NCBI GenBank assembly: GCA_036897095.1
Contig: JAYMSP010001763.1
Coordinates: 1 to 29,096, forward strand
From: Plantago elongata
Taxonomy: Eukaryota > Streptophyta > Magnoliopsida > Lamiales > Plantaginaceae
Direction: 5' to 3'
Length of the DNA: 29,096 nt
A program made the position numbers and the translations under genes. The notes beneath the pieces were generated by a model, which was not told the origin of the DNA, did not search any database, and saw nothing but the letters and a program-made list of their open reading frames with translations. Below are positions 20,658 through 29,096 of this stretch, piece by piece (positions within the stretch are counted from its first letter, which is position 1; the number at the start of each line of letters is the position of its first letter).

Positions 20658-21354
20658 TTTTTCTCGAATATTGTAAGACATTGCATTATACAAATTCATA
20701 TCACTTTACAAAACATTCTCCCAGCGTCGATTCTATCCACTCTATTGCTATTTATTTGGACAAATTTATCCATATGGTTTCTTTTCCTACACATATTAGG
20801 TTATGTTATTTTCAACTTAAAATCATTTTAGTTCAATTTTATTCAATTCAGTTTCATTCAGTTCTGCGTAGTTATAATTTATACCTTACTTCAGTTTAGT
20901 TTAATTAAATTCAGTTTAATAAATTTCAATTGAATATGACAGAGTCTAGTTGAGTTATTTGATGTATAAAAAATCACTACTCAATATTCATGTTAATTTA
21001 GTACCAGTATAACTGACACGTGAATACATGTGTAACCTCTTTAACTGTGCAGTGTATTATATGAAAGAAAAGAAAATAAAAAACTGAAATGAAATCTTCC
21101 TACGTGCATATATACATATTGATTATGAAAAATTAAAGTGTAATTAGTTACCTATCATTTTTCCTTCTTTTAATTTTTATTGTGATGAGTGGTAACTTCC
21201 ATTTGGTGAAGTAACTACTTAGATAACTACTTAGATGTCTTTAATTAGAATATAGTATAGATGAGACTATGGAGTCAACTGAAAATTATTCAATATCAAA
21301 CTAATTAATAACTGGTTGAATTTATTAACGAATAATGAACTTCGTTATTTAAAT
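20658..21354. other. Intergenic, no gene seen
   Basis: AT-rich sequence. It includes repeated TTCAGTTYARTTYAATT-like words at 20820-20930, a local low-complexity region. The 3' UTR of the coiled-coil gene should start here. No other feature is supported. Confidence 0.5.
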
Positions 21355-21467
21355 ATGCATTTTAAACGATAATGAAGTATAGCTCAGTTAGTAGGACGCT
21401 TCACTTTAAATAATAGGTCAGAGATTCGAGCACCCTTAAGCCGTTTAAAAAAAAATGCATTTTAAAC
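21355..21467 (+). mobile_element. tRNA-derived retroposon (SINE or tRNA pseudogene) with 13-bp TSD
   Basis: An 87-bp insert (21368-21454) is flanked by perfect 13-bp direct repeats, ATGCATTTTAAAC, at 21355-21367 and 21455-21467. The insert has a pol III A box-like TAGCTCAGTTAG at 21380-21391 and a B box-like GATTCGAGCAC at 21423-21433, spaced as in a tRNA. It ends in an A run just before the right repeat. A tRNA-like body, A tail and long target duplication indicate LINE-mediated retroposition. The cloverleaf is degenerate, so it is not a working tRNA gene. Confidence 0.8.
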
Positions 21468-21749
21468 TAAAAGTTCTATATGGTGGTCAGTGGAAGAGTG
21501 TGTGAAATGTTGAATAAGCTATCTAAAAGATGGTTGGGTATGGTGTTGGAGAAGATGGCTTTGGGACCAAGGTTACTCTAAAAGAGTCTGCACCATGGTT
21601 TAAGTATACACAAACCTTTTTCTAAGTGTTTCTGTCAAATGTATACACAAGTACAAACTCACGTTTATAGCTAATTTAACGTACAAAACACCATACTATC
21701 TCGACATGTTAAAATACAAATAGCTTATCTCCAGCCTCATAAAACATAA

Positions 21750-21929
21750 TTAGGTGCGTAGACATGTTAAGTCCGGAGACCAAAATACATCACTTGGTTC
21801 CTGATCTTGAATCATCATTCTCCAGTCCTGGTTCAGTGACATATCACCCACATAGCGAACATGAGGTAAATAAGAGCGATATAAACTAGGATACTTGTTA
21901 CGAGTCCGTTGACGGATAAAATGATAAAA
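21750..21929 (-). other. Open 59-codon frame downstream of the MADS gene
   Basis: On the minus strand a frame is open from 21929 to a TAA at 21752-21750 and reads like protein (PHVRYVGDMSLNQDW, then EPSDVFWSPDLT). It has no start codon. If exon 7 of the MADS gene were spliced at CCAG|GTTTTA (22025), skipping the TAG at 22014-22016, a further exon could follow here. The acceptors I can find (after AACAAG or after CCTAG) do not match the phase of that donor. It may be an alternative 3' exon, part of another decayed gene, or chance. Confidence 0.25.
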
Positions 21930-22013
21930 TCACTCGTCTATTAAGTTTAAAGTTGACAATATCATATCACTAGATAAATGTTAAGTCATGATTAATCACT
22001 CAAATTACCTTTG

Positions 22014-23557
22014 CTATATAAAACCTGGATGCGTAGGTTTTGAGATGATTGTGCCTAATCCTGTGTTTGCCTCTTGAAGTTCATGCAGCTTCACCTGAAT
22101 TTGTAAATTGACATAAGTCTCCCTTTCAAAAGTGGCCTAATTTAACCTGAGTAAAATGCATATAGCTCACTCTCTTTTGGAGACAGTTGTTCTCATCTTG
22201 AAGGTCCTTATGCTGCATTTACATGCAATAAAAAGATACTTATACATGTAAATATAAATTTTCATAAAAAGATACTAAAATCTTGTATCTTACTCTTCTC
22301 TTCAGGTAATTTATTTGCTCTGCAAATATTCTCTTCTGCAGAATATATTGGAACAATTTATTAGAATAAATAAAGGAATTGATACATGCTAGAGCAATTT
22401 ATTTTAGATAACAACACAATAAAAGTGTATCAAAATATCATATTTTCCGAACAAATTAATAATGAATTACATGTGAAATAAAAATCACCTTCTCAGAGCG
22501 AATGCGTTCTATACCAACTCTTAATTGGCGCTCTAATTGTTTCAACTCTTTCATGCCTAATGCTGATAGATTTTCTCCAGCGAAATGCCTTGACAAAATA
22601 TATAGACATACAATGAAATGGTGAGAATATGTCCATAACTTTGTGATTATTATTGATCTATAAAAGTTAACTATTTTTTCATGGTTAAAAAACTTGTAAA
22701 CATCAAAATTATACGGCTAATTAATTCAATGTGTGTGTATCACATACATGTCTCTTGCTTCCATGGCATCAGCAGTTCTCTTTAGATCTTCAATTTCGTT
22801 TCTCCAAACCTGCACAATTAACTTTCAATTTACCTCGTACATATGTGGTATAAAAAACATAATTTTAGAATTATTGAAATTTAAGCTCGGTTCACTTTAA
22901 TTGAAATTTACCGTACTGGATTGAATGGAAAGTATGTAAAACTTCATTTTTAACACTTGGTTAGATATGTGTAATTAATTAAACTACTTGTACATACATA
23001 CCTCTATGGTTTTGGTGGCTTGATCACCTGCAGATTTTGTTGTTCCCACTTCACCTTTGTACTTTGATATGGTCCTAGCCATGCTGCAATGCATTAGCAT
23101 CAAATTGCACGCACTCAATTACTTGTTAATGTACTTGATTAATTTATCCATAAATTATTTGAACAAAAGATAATTTTAAACCACTGTAAAAGTGGATTAC
23201 ATTGTATAACATAAAAGGTCGAATTAATTTGATGTTGTTCATGAATCATGAATGCATAACCTCTGAAGTTATGATATCTCAACCTAGACAATTGAGTTAT
23301 ATTCTCATTTAATTGTCGAGACTCTTCTGTGTCGATAAATTATGCATATTGAGAAAGAAAAAGCAAAAAACTTACTCATGACTTGAAAATTGATAAGCTT
23401 TTCCAGAAGGAGAAAATATGAGAAGAGCAACCTCAGCATCACAGAGTAGAGATAGTTCATAGGCTTTCTTTAACAAACCATTTCTTCTCTTTGAAAATGT
23501 CACTTGTCTGTTTGTTGGATTCTCAATTCTCTTCAACTCTACTTTTCCTCTTCCCAT
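22014..23557 (-). CDS. MIKC-type MADS-box transcription factor
   Basis: This is a nuclear DNA-binding regulator that binds CArG boxes as dimers or tetramers. Exons on the minus strand: 23557-23376, 23083-23002, 22809-22748, 22588-22489, 22335-22294, 22212-22171, 22094-22014. The total is 591 nt and 196 residues. Exon 1 encodes the MADS domain ([20 protein letters not shown], then [38 protein letters not shown]). Exons 2-3 give the I region and K-box start, exon 4 the K core ([20 protein letters not shown]), and exons 5 and 6 are 42 nt each, the classic MIKC pattern. The C domain is only about 26 residues (ending SKPTHPGFI), short for the family. The clade is unresolved; SAYQFSSHDMARTI-type sequence after the MADS domain is unlike AG, AP1 or SOC1 types. 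All introns are under 310 bp. A possible TATA box (TATATATATA) lies near 23600. Confidence 0.93.
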
Positions 23558-23798
23558 CTTGGAAATTAATAAAAGCCACTCAAGTTATGTACACTCTAAT
23601 ATATATATAGGGATATGCTAATTTATAAGGGCTAGTAACATAAATTGGAAACCAAAGACAAACTGCATGCCCTTGATGAAAAGATTCAATCAAAGGCGAT
23701 AGTTGAACATAGACAAGACCATGGATTTGGTTATTCTAGGTATGATGCCAGTTATTGACAATCACTTAATTGAACAGATAGTCAATGGTGGATGGCCA

Positions 23799-24413
23799 GG
23801 TAAACGATTAGGTCCCTAACATTTCATATATTACGATGAAGGATAATTTTTAAATTGAAATAAATACATATTTAAAATGAAGTTTAAAAGTCAAATCTGG
23901 TGAGAGAAAGAGTGAAAAAAATTGTGTATTTTTTCTATTTTACCCTTGTTACATTTTATTATTACCTTTTCTTCAATAATTAGGTTTTCTTTTCTCCTAT
24001 CATTAATTACTTCCTTTCGATTTTCCTTTTGTTTAATAGACTGATCGTCTTTCAATATATTTAGGTTTCATACGCGTACCACATTGTACTAAAAAATTAA
24101 ATAAATCAAATAAACTAGGGTTATCGACGTTAAAAATCTTCAATTTCAGTTCGATTCTTAATTCTGCGAAATAGTTCTTCAATTTCGTACAATCTTTAGT
24201 AAGAATTAGAACATAATTGTACTTGAGTAGGAGTATTGTACATGCTCCGCCCTGACAAACTTACAAATTATTATTCTCCTTAATTCAATTGTTCAATTTA
24301 CAATGAATGTTTTATCAGATGGACAAATTGATTATTTCACACTAAGTCAACATTTTGACTGAGAAATGGACCTCAACGTAATTTTTAAAACGATAAGGAC
24401 CTAATCATTTACC
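23799..24413. mobile_element. 615-bp non-autonomous element with 20-bp inverted repeats
   Basis: The left end (23799-23818, GGTAAACGATTAGGTCCCTA) and the reverse complement of the right end (24394-24413, GGTAAATGATTAGGTCCTTA) match at 18 of 20 positions. The interior is AT-rich with no coding capacity. No flanking target duplication could be identified, so the superfamily is open. The element lies 242 bp upstream of the MADS-box ATG, so it is in or next to that promoter. Confidence 0.6.
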
Positions 24414-24448
24414 ATGCATCTAAAAAGGTGTTTATGTGTGTACAATGT

Positions 24449-24488
24449 CACACACACACACACACACATATATAGAGAGAGAGAGAGA
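24449..24488. repeat. Compound microsatellite (CA)n-(TA)n-(GA)n
   Basis: About ten CA units are followed by a short TATATA and about eight GA units. It is a simple-sequence repeat expected to vary in length among individuals. Confidence 0.95.
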
Positions 24489-26655
24489 TTCCGAATCTAT
24501 CACTTTTTTTCGATAAAATAAATGTGTAGATATACTACACGATAAGTTAATAATATTTTTTTCCTCATCTTTGATATAATATAAACCGTTCTTAAATTTA
24601 TCACTAAAGTCTTTCAAAATAAGTTTAATCTAGTCTTTTATATCTCCAGATTTGATCATTAAAGATGAAGAGTTTAGTTGATTTTAGTATTATTTGAATG
24701 TTACAATTTTATAGAAATTCTATGATAGAGCTTGAATATTAGAGATGATGTTAGTCGATCTGGCTGTAAAATTGAATGTTTTAAACGAGTTGAGCAGAAT
24801 ATTAAGATATTCAAGCTCGACTCGTTCAAACATATGAGTGAAAAAATGAACTCGAGATATAACGAGCGAAGTCCGAGTGCACTTGAACGTGAGAAATATG
24901 ATTCTTAAGGAGAATCATTTTGGATTTTTGGGTCTTTGGGACGACGAGAATAAGCTGCAACTGCAAATGAGAAGACGAAACGTTGTACATGGTGAATAAT
25001 TCAATGAGCTAGCAGGTGGCGACACCTGCCCCCATTTTTCCCAATTGACAGGTTCTTTTTTTATGTAAAGGATATATTTTGGCTACTGGATTCCAACTAA
25101 ACCAACCTCGCTCCTTTCAATTTTCAAACTTTTGATTATCAACACATTGTGATAATGACAACCTACTTTTTCCAGGTTTGTAGGTTAATTCAAACCTAGG
25201 ATAATCTGCCGGATCAAATGGATTTGTATCATCATCCAAAACTCCATGAAATTCGTGTGTCATTACTCATTATATATTTTAACTTTACTTTTTTTCGTGT
25301 ATATGATTAATAATAAATTGATATATTTTATTTATATGTAGTGTCAATTTTAATTAGTGTTATTTATGATTATTATTTATATTTTAATAGTTCAAATTTA
25401 AGTCATTTTAATTTTTTTTAAAATTTGAACTATTTAGTCAAACTGCACAACATACGAATTCATTACGTATATTTAGTATTTATGTAAAATGGTATTGCAA
25501 TGACTTTATAAGAATTTCATAAATTTTTTTGCATGTTTTTAATAATTATGATAATTTTACTTACTTTTTGCATTGATTTAGTGTGAGATGATAAAAATAA
25601 AAGTTTATAGTCGTACCTAGTTTGTATCTCACACTTTAAGAAATGAAGAATGGAATTTTATGTATATTTTTTAATAACTTAAAATGTTTTGTTACTAAGT
25701 TGTTAATTTACAGGAATTTTACGTACATTATTAATAATTCAGGAGTTCGTTATGCATTTAATTAGACCGAGACAGGTAAATCGTTTGTTGTTCTTATAAG
25801 ACAATGAAAATGTCCATGCTCAATTGCGACGTGTGAGGGTGAGCAATGGTTGTAGACTCGTACCATGTCTGGTCAATCGACACGTTACGAGTACTTGATC
25901 CTTTAATCTTGTGGTGTTTCATTTATTTGGCAGACAAGATCAAGAGCATTATCTACTCAGCACTTGTCTCCAGATGAAATTAAACCATCTTGACTAAGAA
26001 TCTGTCCTCCACCCAATTCAACCTTAAACGATAGATTTGCAATGCTGGTAACAATTTAGGGATAGTTTTTATACCGACTGAGGGGCCAACTTCCATTCAA
26101 AATGAACTTTTTATATATAAAAAATTTAATTTCACTTGAGACAAGGTCACTTAAATTTTATCACAAACAGTCTCTTAATATTGTTACACATTACTTACAT
26201 CTAAAACTCACACATCATACTAAACCGATGAGAGATGTTGAATATTGCACAAGATAATATGCTAATTGAAGTGTGACAGGACCACAACATAAATGGATGT
26301 TGACGGTGGCGAAGTGAGGCTGGGTCGAGGGAGTCACTCGACCCAGCTCAACTTTTTCACGAATTCGAATTAGTAGTGTGAAATAAAAAAATTATTTAAT
26401 ATTAGTAAAAATGTTTACCTACCCACAAGTATAACAATGTTAGTCTGCGGGTGAGTGGATGCGTATCCATATGCTTGTTCTTAAATTATCTTTTGACATG
26501 TATGCATCTTTGTCGTTTTAACTTTATTTTTCTTATGACATATAACTATATTTATCTTTCACATTTCAACTTTACTTTTTTATAATATAAGCATATTTCT
26601 CTTTCTCGTTTTAACCTTATTTTTCTTATGATATACTATAAACATATTTCTCTTA
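24489..26655. other. Intergenic region without a supported gene
   Basis: No coding region is recognised. Contents seen: a decayed dispersed repeat at 24740-24900 with GAGCTCGA-like words; a small palindrome GCAGGTG-GCGA-CACCTGC at 25012-25029 carrying two CACCTG E-boxes; a very AT-rich stretch at 25260-25760; an 11-bp perfect hairpin at 26319-26347; and a loose array of about three units of roughly 45-55 bp at 26506-26652 (each with TTTTAAC-like then TTTATTTTTCTTATGA-like words). Confidence 0.5.
26319..26347. repeat. Perfect 11-bp stem hairpin
   Basis: GCTGGGTCGAG (26319-26329) and CTCGACCCAGC (26337-26347) are perfect inverted complements separated by seven bases (GGAGTCA). It is GC-rich in a strongly AT-rich setting and can be extended weakly on both sides with one bulge. 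No adjacent gene explains it. Confidence 0.8.
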
Positions 26656-26908
26656 GGGACTGATTGACATGTAACTTAAATGCCCCGATTTAAATGCCTG
26701 AATAGTGATCAAAATTGTAGTGGAATTGTTAAAATTGTGTTTGGTATAGAATTGTAATTGGATAGGGTATTATAGGTTTGTTATACAGGTAGATAAAAAT
26801 GTTGCTACTGTAGAGGCATTTCGATCTTCGGCATTTAAATGCCATAACAAACACAAAATTCCCGAGTAACATCCAAACGGACATTTAGATGCTACTCCAA
26901 TCAGCCCC
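26656..26908. mobile_element. Tourist-like (PIF/Harbinger) MITE, 253 bp
   Basis: The ends are GGGACTGATTG and CAATCAGCCCC, inverted repeats with one mismatch over 11 bp. Further similarity follows inside (ACTTAAATG against CATTTAGATG read in reverse). The element is flanked by TTA on both sides (26653-26655 and 26909-26911), the three-base target of PIF/Harbinger elements. Internal inverted words such as GGCATTTAAATGCC support a folded MITE. No transposase is encoded. Confidence 0.8.
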
Positions 26909-26911
26909 TTA

Positions 26912-27280
26912 CTCATTTTAACTCCATTATTTTATTGAACCGTTTTTTTTTTAAATACATAATTTTCTAACGATATCAAATAATTCGTCCATACTTCCAT
27001 TATAATATATCATAACAAATGTATGAATACGTTAATAAATATTATTTTGTTGTTCTTTATAATTCAAAGTAATAATATAACAGAATAGGAGAGAGTGGGG
27101 AAATCCAATTTTGATTTCAATTTTCGCTTAATTTGAGAAGAATGATAGTCTTTTCTGAATGAGATTCTGAAACTTATGAAACTCTTAAGAGAGTTTTTCT
27201 TCAAATAAGTATATTACCCTGCTAAATTTCTTTGTTTCTCAAAATTCTAGTAAATCTAGAGATTTTAGTATTAACTCTCC
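26912..27280. other. AT-rich spacer upstream of the duplicated 5' region
   Basis: No gene is seen. Purine-rich GAATAGGAGAGAGTGGGG lies near 27084. It may be part of the upstream regulatory region of the RPA-like gene. Confidence 0.4.
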
Positions 27281-27637
27281 TTTCTCACTGCTATTTAAAA
27301 CCACAAAACCTATATGAATTACAATTTTCTCTATCCCAATTAATCAAAACACCGACTGATTTATTCTCAAGTTTCTCGAGTATGATATATGCTCAAGTAA
27401 GTGTATATAATTTCTTCTCATATTATTGTATGTGTAAATATATTGTTATCATATTCTTCTTTCTCACTACTATTTAAAACCACATAACCTACATGAATTA
27501 CAATTTTCTCTATCCCAATAATCAAGACATCGACTGATTTATTCTCAAGTTTCTCAAGTTTGATTTATTCTCAAGTAAGTGTATACAATTTCTTCTCATA
27601 TTATTGTATTTGTAAATATATTGTTATCATATTGTTG
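27281..27637 (+). repeat. Tandem duplication of a promoter/5' exon-like segment
   Basis: Two copies with a 179-bp period (27281-27459 and 27460-27637) differ by few changes. Each contains a TATA-like CTATTTAAAACCACA, a CT-rich TTTCTCTATCCCAAT about 30 bp later, and a consensus 5' splice site, CTCAA|GTAAGTGTAT (GT at 27397 and 27575). The TATA-like box to donor distance is about 105 bp in both. This arrangement looks like a duplicated core promoter plus short non-coding first exon for the downstream RPA-like gene. Promoter function is inferred from motifs only. Confidence 0.65.
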
Positions 27638-28161
27638 GTTATATGTTTTGAAGCTGAGCAGGTAGTTAAAATTGACTTCCAAGTGGATTAAAAAAAATTA
27701 AACATGTTTCTCTGAATAAATTCAGAAGATGGGACTTTTCTGGACAGAAGTATGCGTTTTGTATTTAAAAAATTGACATTATTACCATTCTAATTCTTTT
27801 GGATTTCAGCTTTTAAGTGTAATGTTGCCAGCTAACCAATACGATTCATGCATATTTGTTCTAAACTTCTTTAGAGCTGTAACAATTTGTGCAATAATTA
27901 ATGTTATCGTTAAATTAATTTTTTACCACTTTTACCTATTCAGGATAATGGCAACGATAATGGCAGAAGAACCAAGTTTCCAAAATCTCAACAGTATTGA
28001 TAGTCACACTATGAACTAGAAGTCCAAAGTTATAGTTTTGGTGAAGAAACGAATGAGGCAGTCCAACAACAAAAAAACCAAGTTTCAAAATTTGATTCTT
28101 GCTGATGAATGGGTAACAAAATTTTATTTTCTTTGATAGAATTATCAGTTTTGTTTTGCAG

Positions 28162-28967
28162 TTACCGTTTTACTGTTCAAGTAATTGATTCAAGTGGAGA
28201 TCTTGACGTGACATTGTTTGGTGACTCGACAGAAAAGGTGTTGCATATTGGTGAGGAAGAATTCTACAAAAGAACTCAGGTATAATTAGTTAATTTCTTG
28301 GTCGTTCTTACATCGTTATTCTTCCTGCTTTGAAAAAACTATTTGCATGGTTATAGATTTGAAATTGTAGGGCACTGTCATACTTCAACATAGATAAATG
28401 CTTATAATTGAGATCACTTATTCCCCGAGGCAGAACCACTATATGTTATACAACAGTATACATTTGTTTGAACTTGTTTGCTTTGTGTTCGTTTCAGTCC
28501 ACTGTCTCATCTTTAAAATTACTATGTATATTCTATTAGGATTCGGAAGCAGTGAAGAATGATATTAATAGCTTCCTCGAAGGCCGAAGGTTGAAAATGA
28601 CAATTTTCAAACAACCATACAACAATATAGGAGTAATGACGATGTCATACAACGTTAACGAGATGATATCAATTGATGAGTCCACATCAGATGTCATACA
28701 TATTACCACAGCTGCTACACCTGCTAATCTTGATTCTCTAACAACTGTTAGGATCAAGAATGAAGATGGTACGCTCAAAAAACATAATAAATTCAAATGA
28801 ATTTTTCTGCATTCAATACATACTTAAAAAAAACTGACTTGATTGGTATTCCACAAATACCAGAAGAGGATGCAAAAAGAAGAACTACTGCTGAAAAGAG
28901 GAATGTTGCTGCAAAAAGAAAAATCAGCTTCACAGATGATATAATGGAAGTAGAGTTTTGTTGCTAA
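28162..28967 (+). CDS. Replication protein A large-subunit-like, 3' exons
   Basis: RPA1-type proteins bind single-stranded DNA through OB folds; plants carry many diverged or Helitron-borne relatives. Three exons are supported: 28162-28279 (TTTTGCAG|T to CAG|GTATAA), 28540-28768 (ATTAG|GAT to GATG|GTACGC) and 28864-28967 (TACCAG|AA to TAA). They join in frame. The first encodes the C-terminal OB-fold signature YRFTVQVIDSSGDLDVTLFG, followed by EKVLHIGEEEFYKRTQ. The second is a further fold segment (GRRLKMTIFKQPYNN). The third is a basic tail (EEDAKRRTTAEKRNVAAKRK) ending EVEFCC. Upstream exons are not convincing: 27945-28126 has coding-like pieces (TKFQNLILADEW) broken by stops. The zinc-ribbon cysteines of true RPA1 are not seen, so this is a short relative or truncated fragment. 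Confidence 0.6.
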
Positions 28968-29096
28968 GTTGCTAAGTTGCTAATTATATTTTTCTGCCTT
29001 TCTAAGAAGAAAAAAAAACTCTGCATAAATTTTATTTGAACATGTATCTTATCTCTGTTTACATATGCCATAAGAACCTCGTTTAAACATCATTTA

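Noticed and set aside
21380-21440. Functional tRNA gene
   Set aside because: A and B boxes are present, but the acceptor and anticodon stems do not pair properly and the unit is flanked by a target duplication with an A run.
24432-24617. Minus-strand 61-codon ORF
   Set aside because: Part of it is the CA/GA microsatellite translated as repeats.
27232-27477. 81-codon plus-strand ORF before the RPA-like gene
   Set aside because: It spans the 179-bp tandem repeat and its translation is a low-complexity Leu/Phe/Ser string. The promoter/splice-site reading fits better.

Overview
The window is nuclear DNA from a flowering plant. It has AT-rich intergenic DNA, short GT-AG introns, an MIKC-type MADS-box gene, a plant-specific gamma-carbonic-anhydrase-like gene, a Copia retrotransposon, a plant mariner-like element and several MITEs. 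A eudicot is most likely; the MITE styles recall asterids, but that is only an impression. No prokaryotic or organellar feature is seen.

Layout. (1) 1-9333 is a rearranged SURF1 locus. The window opens on the last base of exon 5 of one SURF1-like copy (copy A). Its terminal exon and 3' flank run to 1535, followed by a Copia 5' LTR and a decayed gag. At about 3093 gag joins the 3' end of an unrelated open frame. A complete six-exon SURF1-like gene (copy B, 4099-6144) follows, then the same 3' flank again, a second 5' LTR, a decayed RT-RNase H region and a 3' LTR ending at 9328. A 5-bp target duplication, CCTAC, lies before the first LTR and after the last. This fits one retrotransposon insertion downstream of SURF1, followed by segmental duplication of gene plus 5' half-element. 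(2) 9334-13347 is AT-rich with no supported gene. (3) 13348-16218 (minus) is a two-exon mitochondrial gamma-CA-like gene whose 2.1-kb intron is built from nested tandem repeats. (4) About 17034-20657 (plus) is an unidentified small coiled-coil gene. All its visible exons are in phase 0, and its last intron holds an antisense mariner-like transposase pseudogene (18557-20062). (5) 21355-21467 is a tRNA-derived retroposon with a 13-bp target duplication. (6) 22014-23557 (minus) is a seven-exon MIKC MADS-box gene encoding 196 residues; a 615-bp inverted-repeat element sits 240 bp upstream of its ATG. (7) 24414-27280 is intergenic with a Tourist-like MITE flanked by TTA and a strong hairpin. (8) 27281-28967 (plus) has a tandemly duplicated promoter/5'-splice-site-like segment, followed by the 3' exons of a replication protein A large-subunit-like gene or gene fragment.

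Two neighbours serve mitochondrial respiration: the SURF1-like gene (complex IV assembly) and the gamma-CA-like gene (complex I carbonic anhydrase domain). They are on opposite strands and separated by more than 7 kb, so nothing shows co-regulation. No exotic new system was found. The most informative structures are the SURF1/Copia duplication, the GC-AG intron, the transposase nested in a coiled-coil gene, and the duplicated 5' region before the RPA-like exons. Exon boundaries were read by eye from splice motifs, frame continuity and family resemblance.
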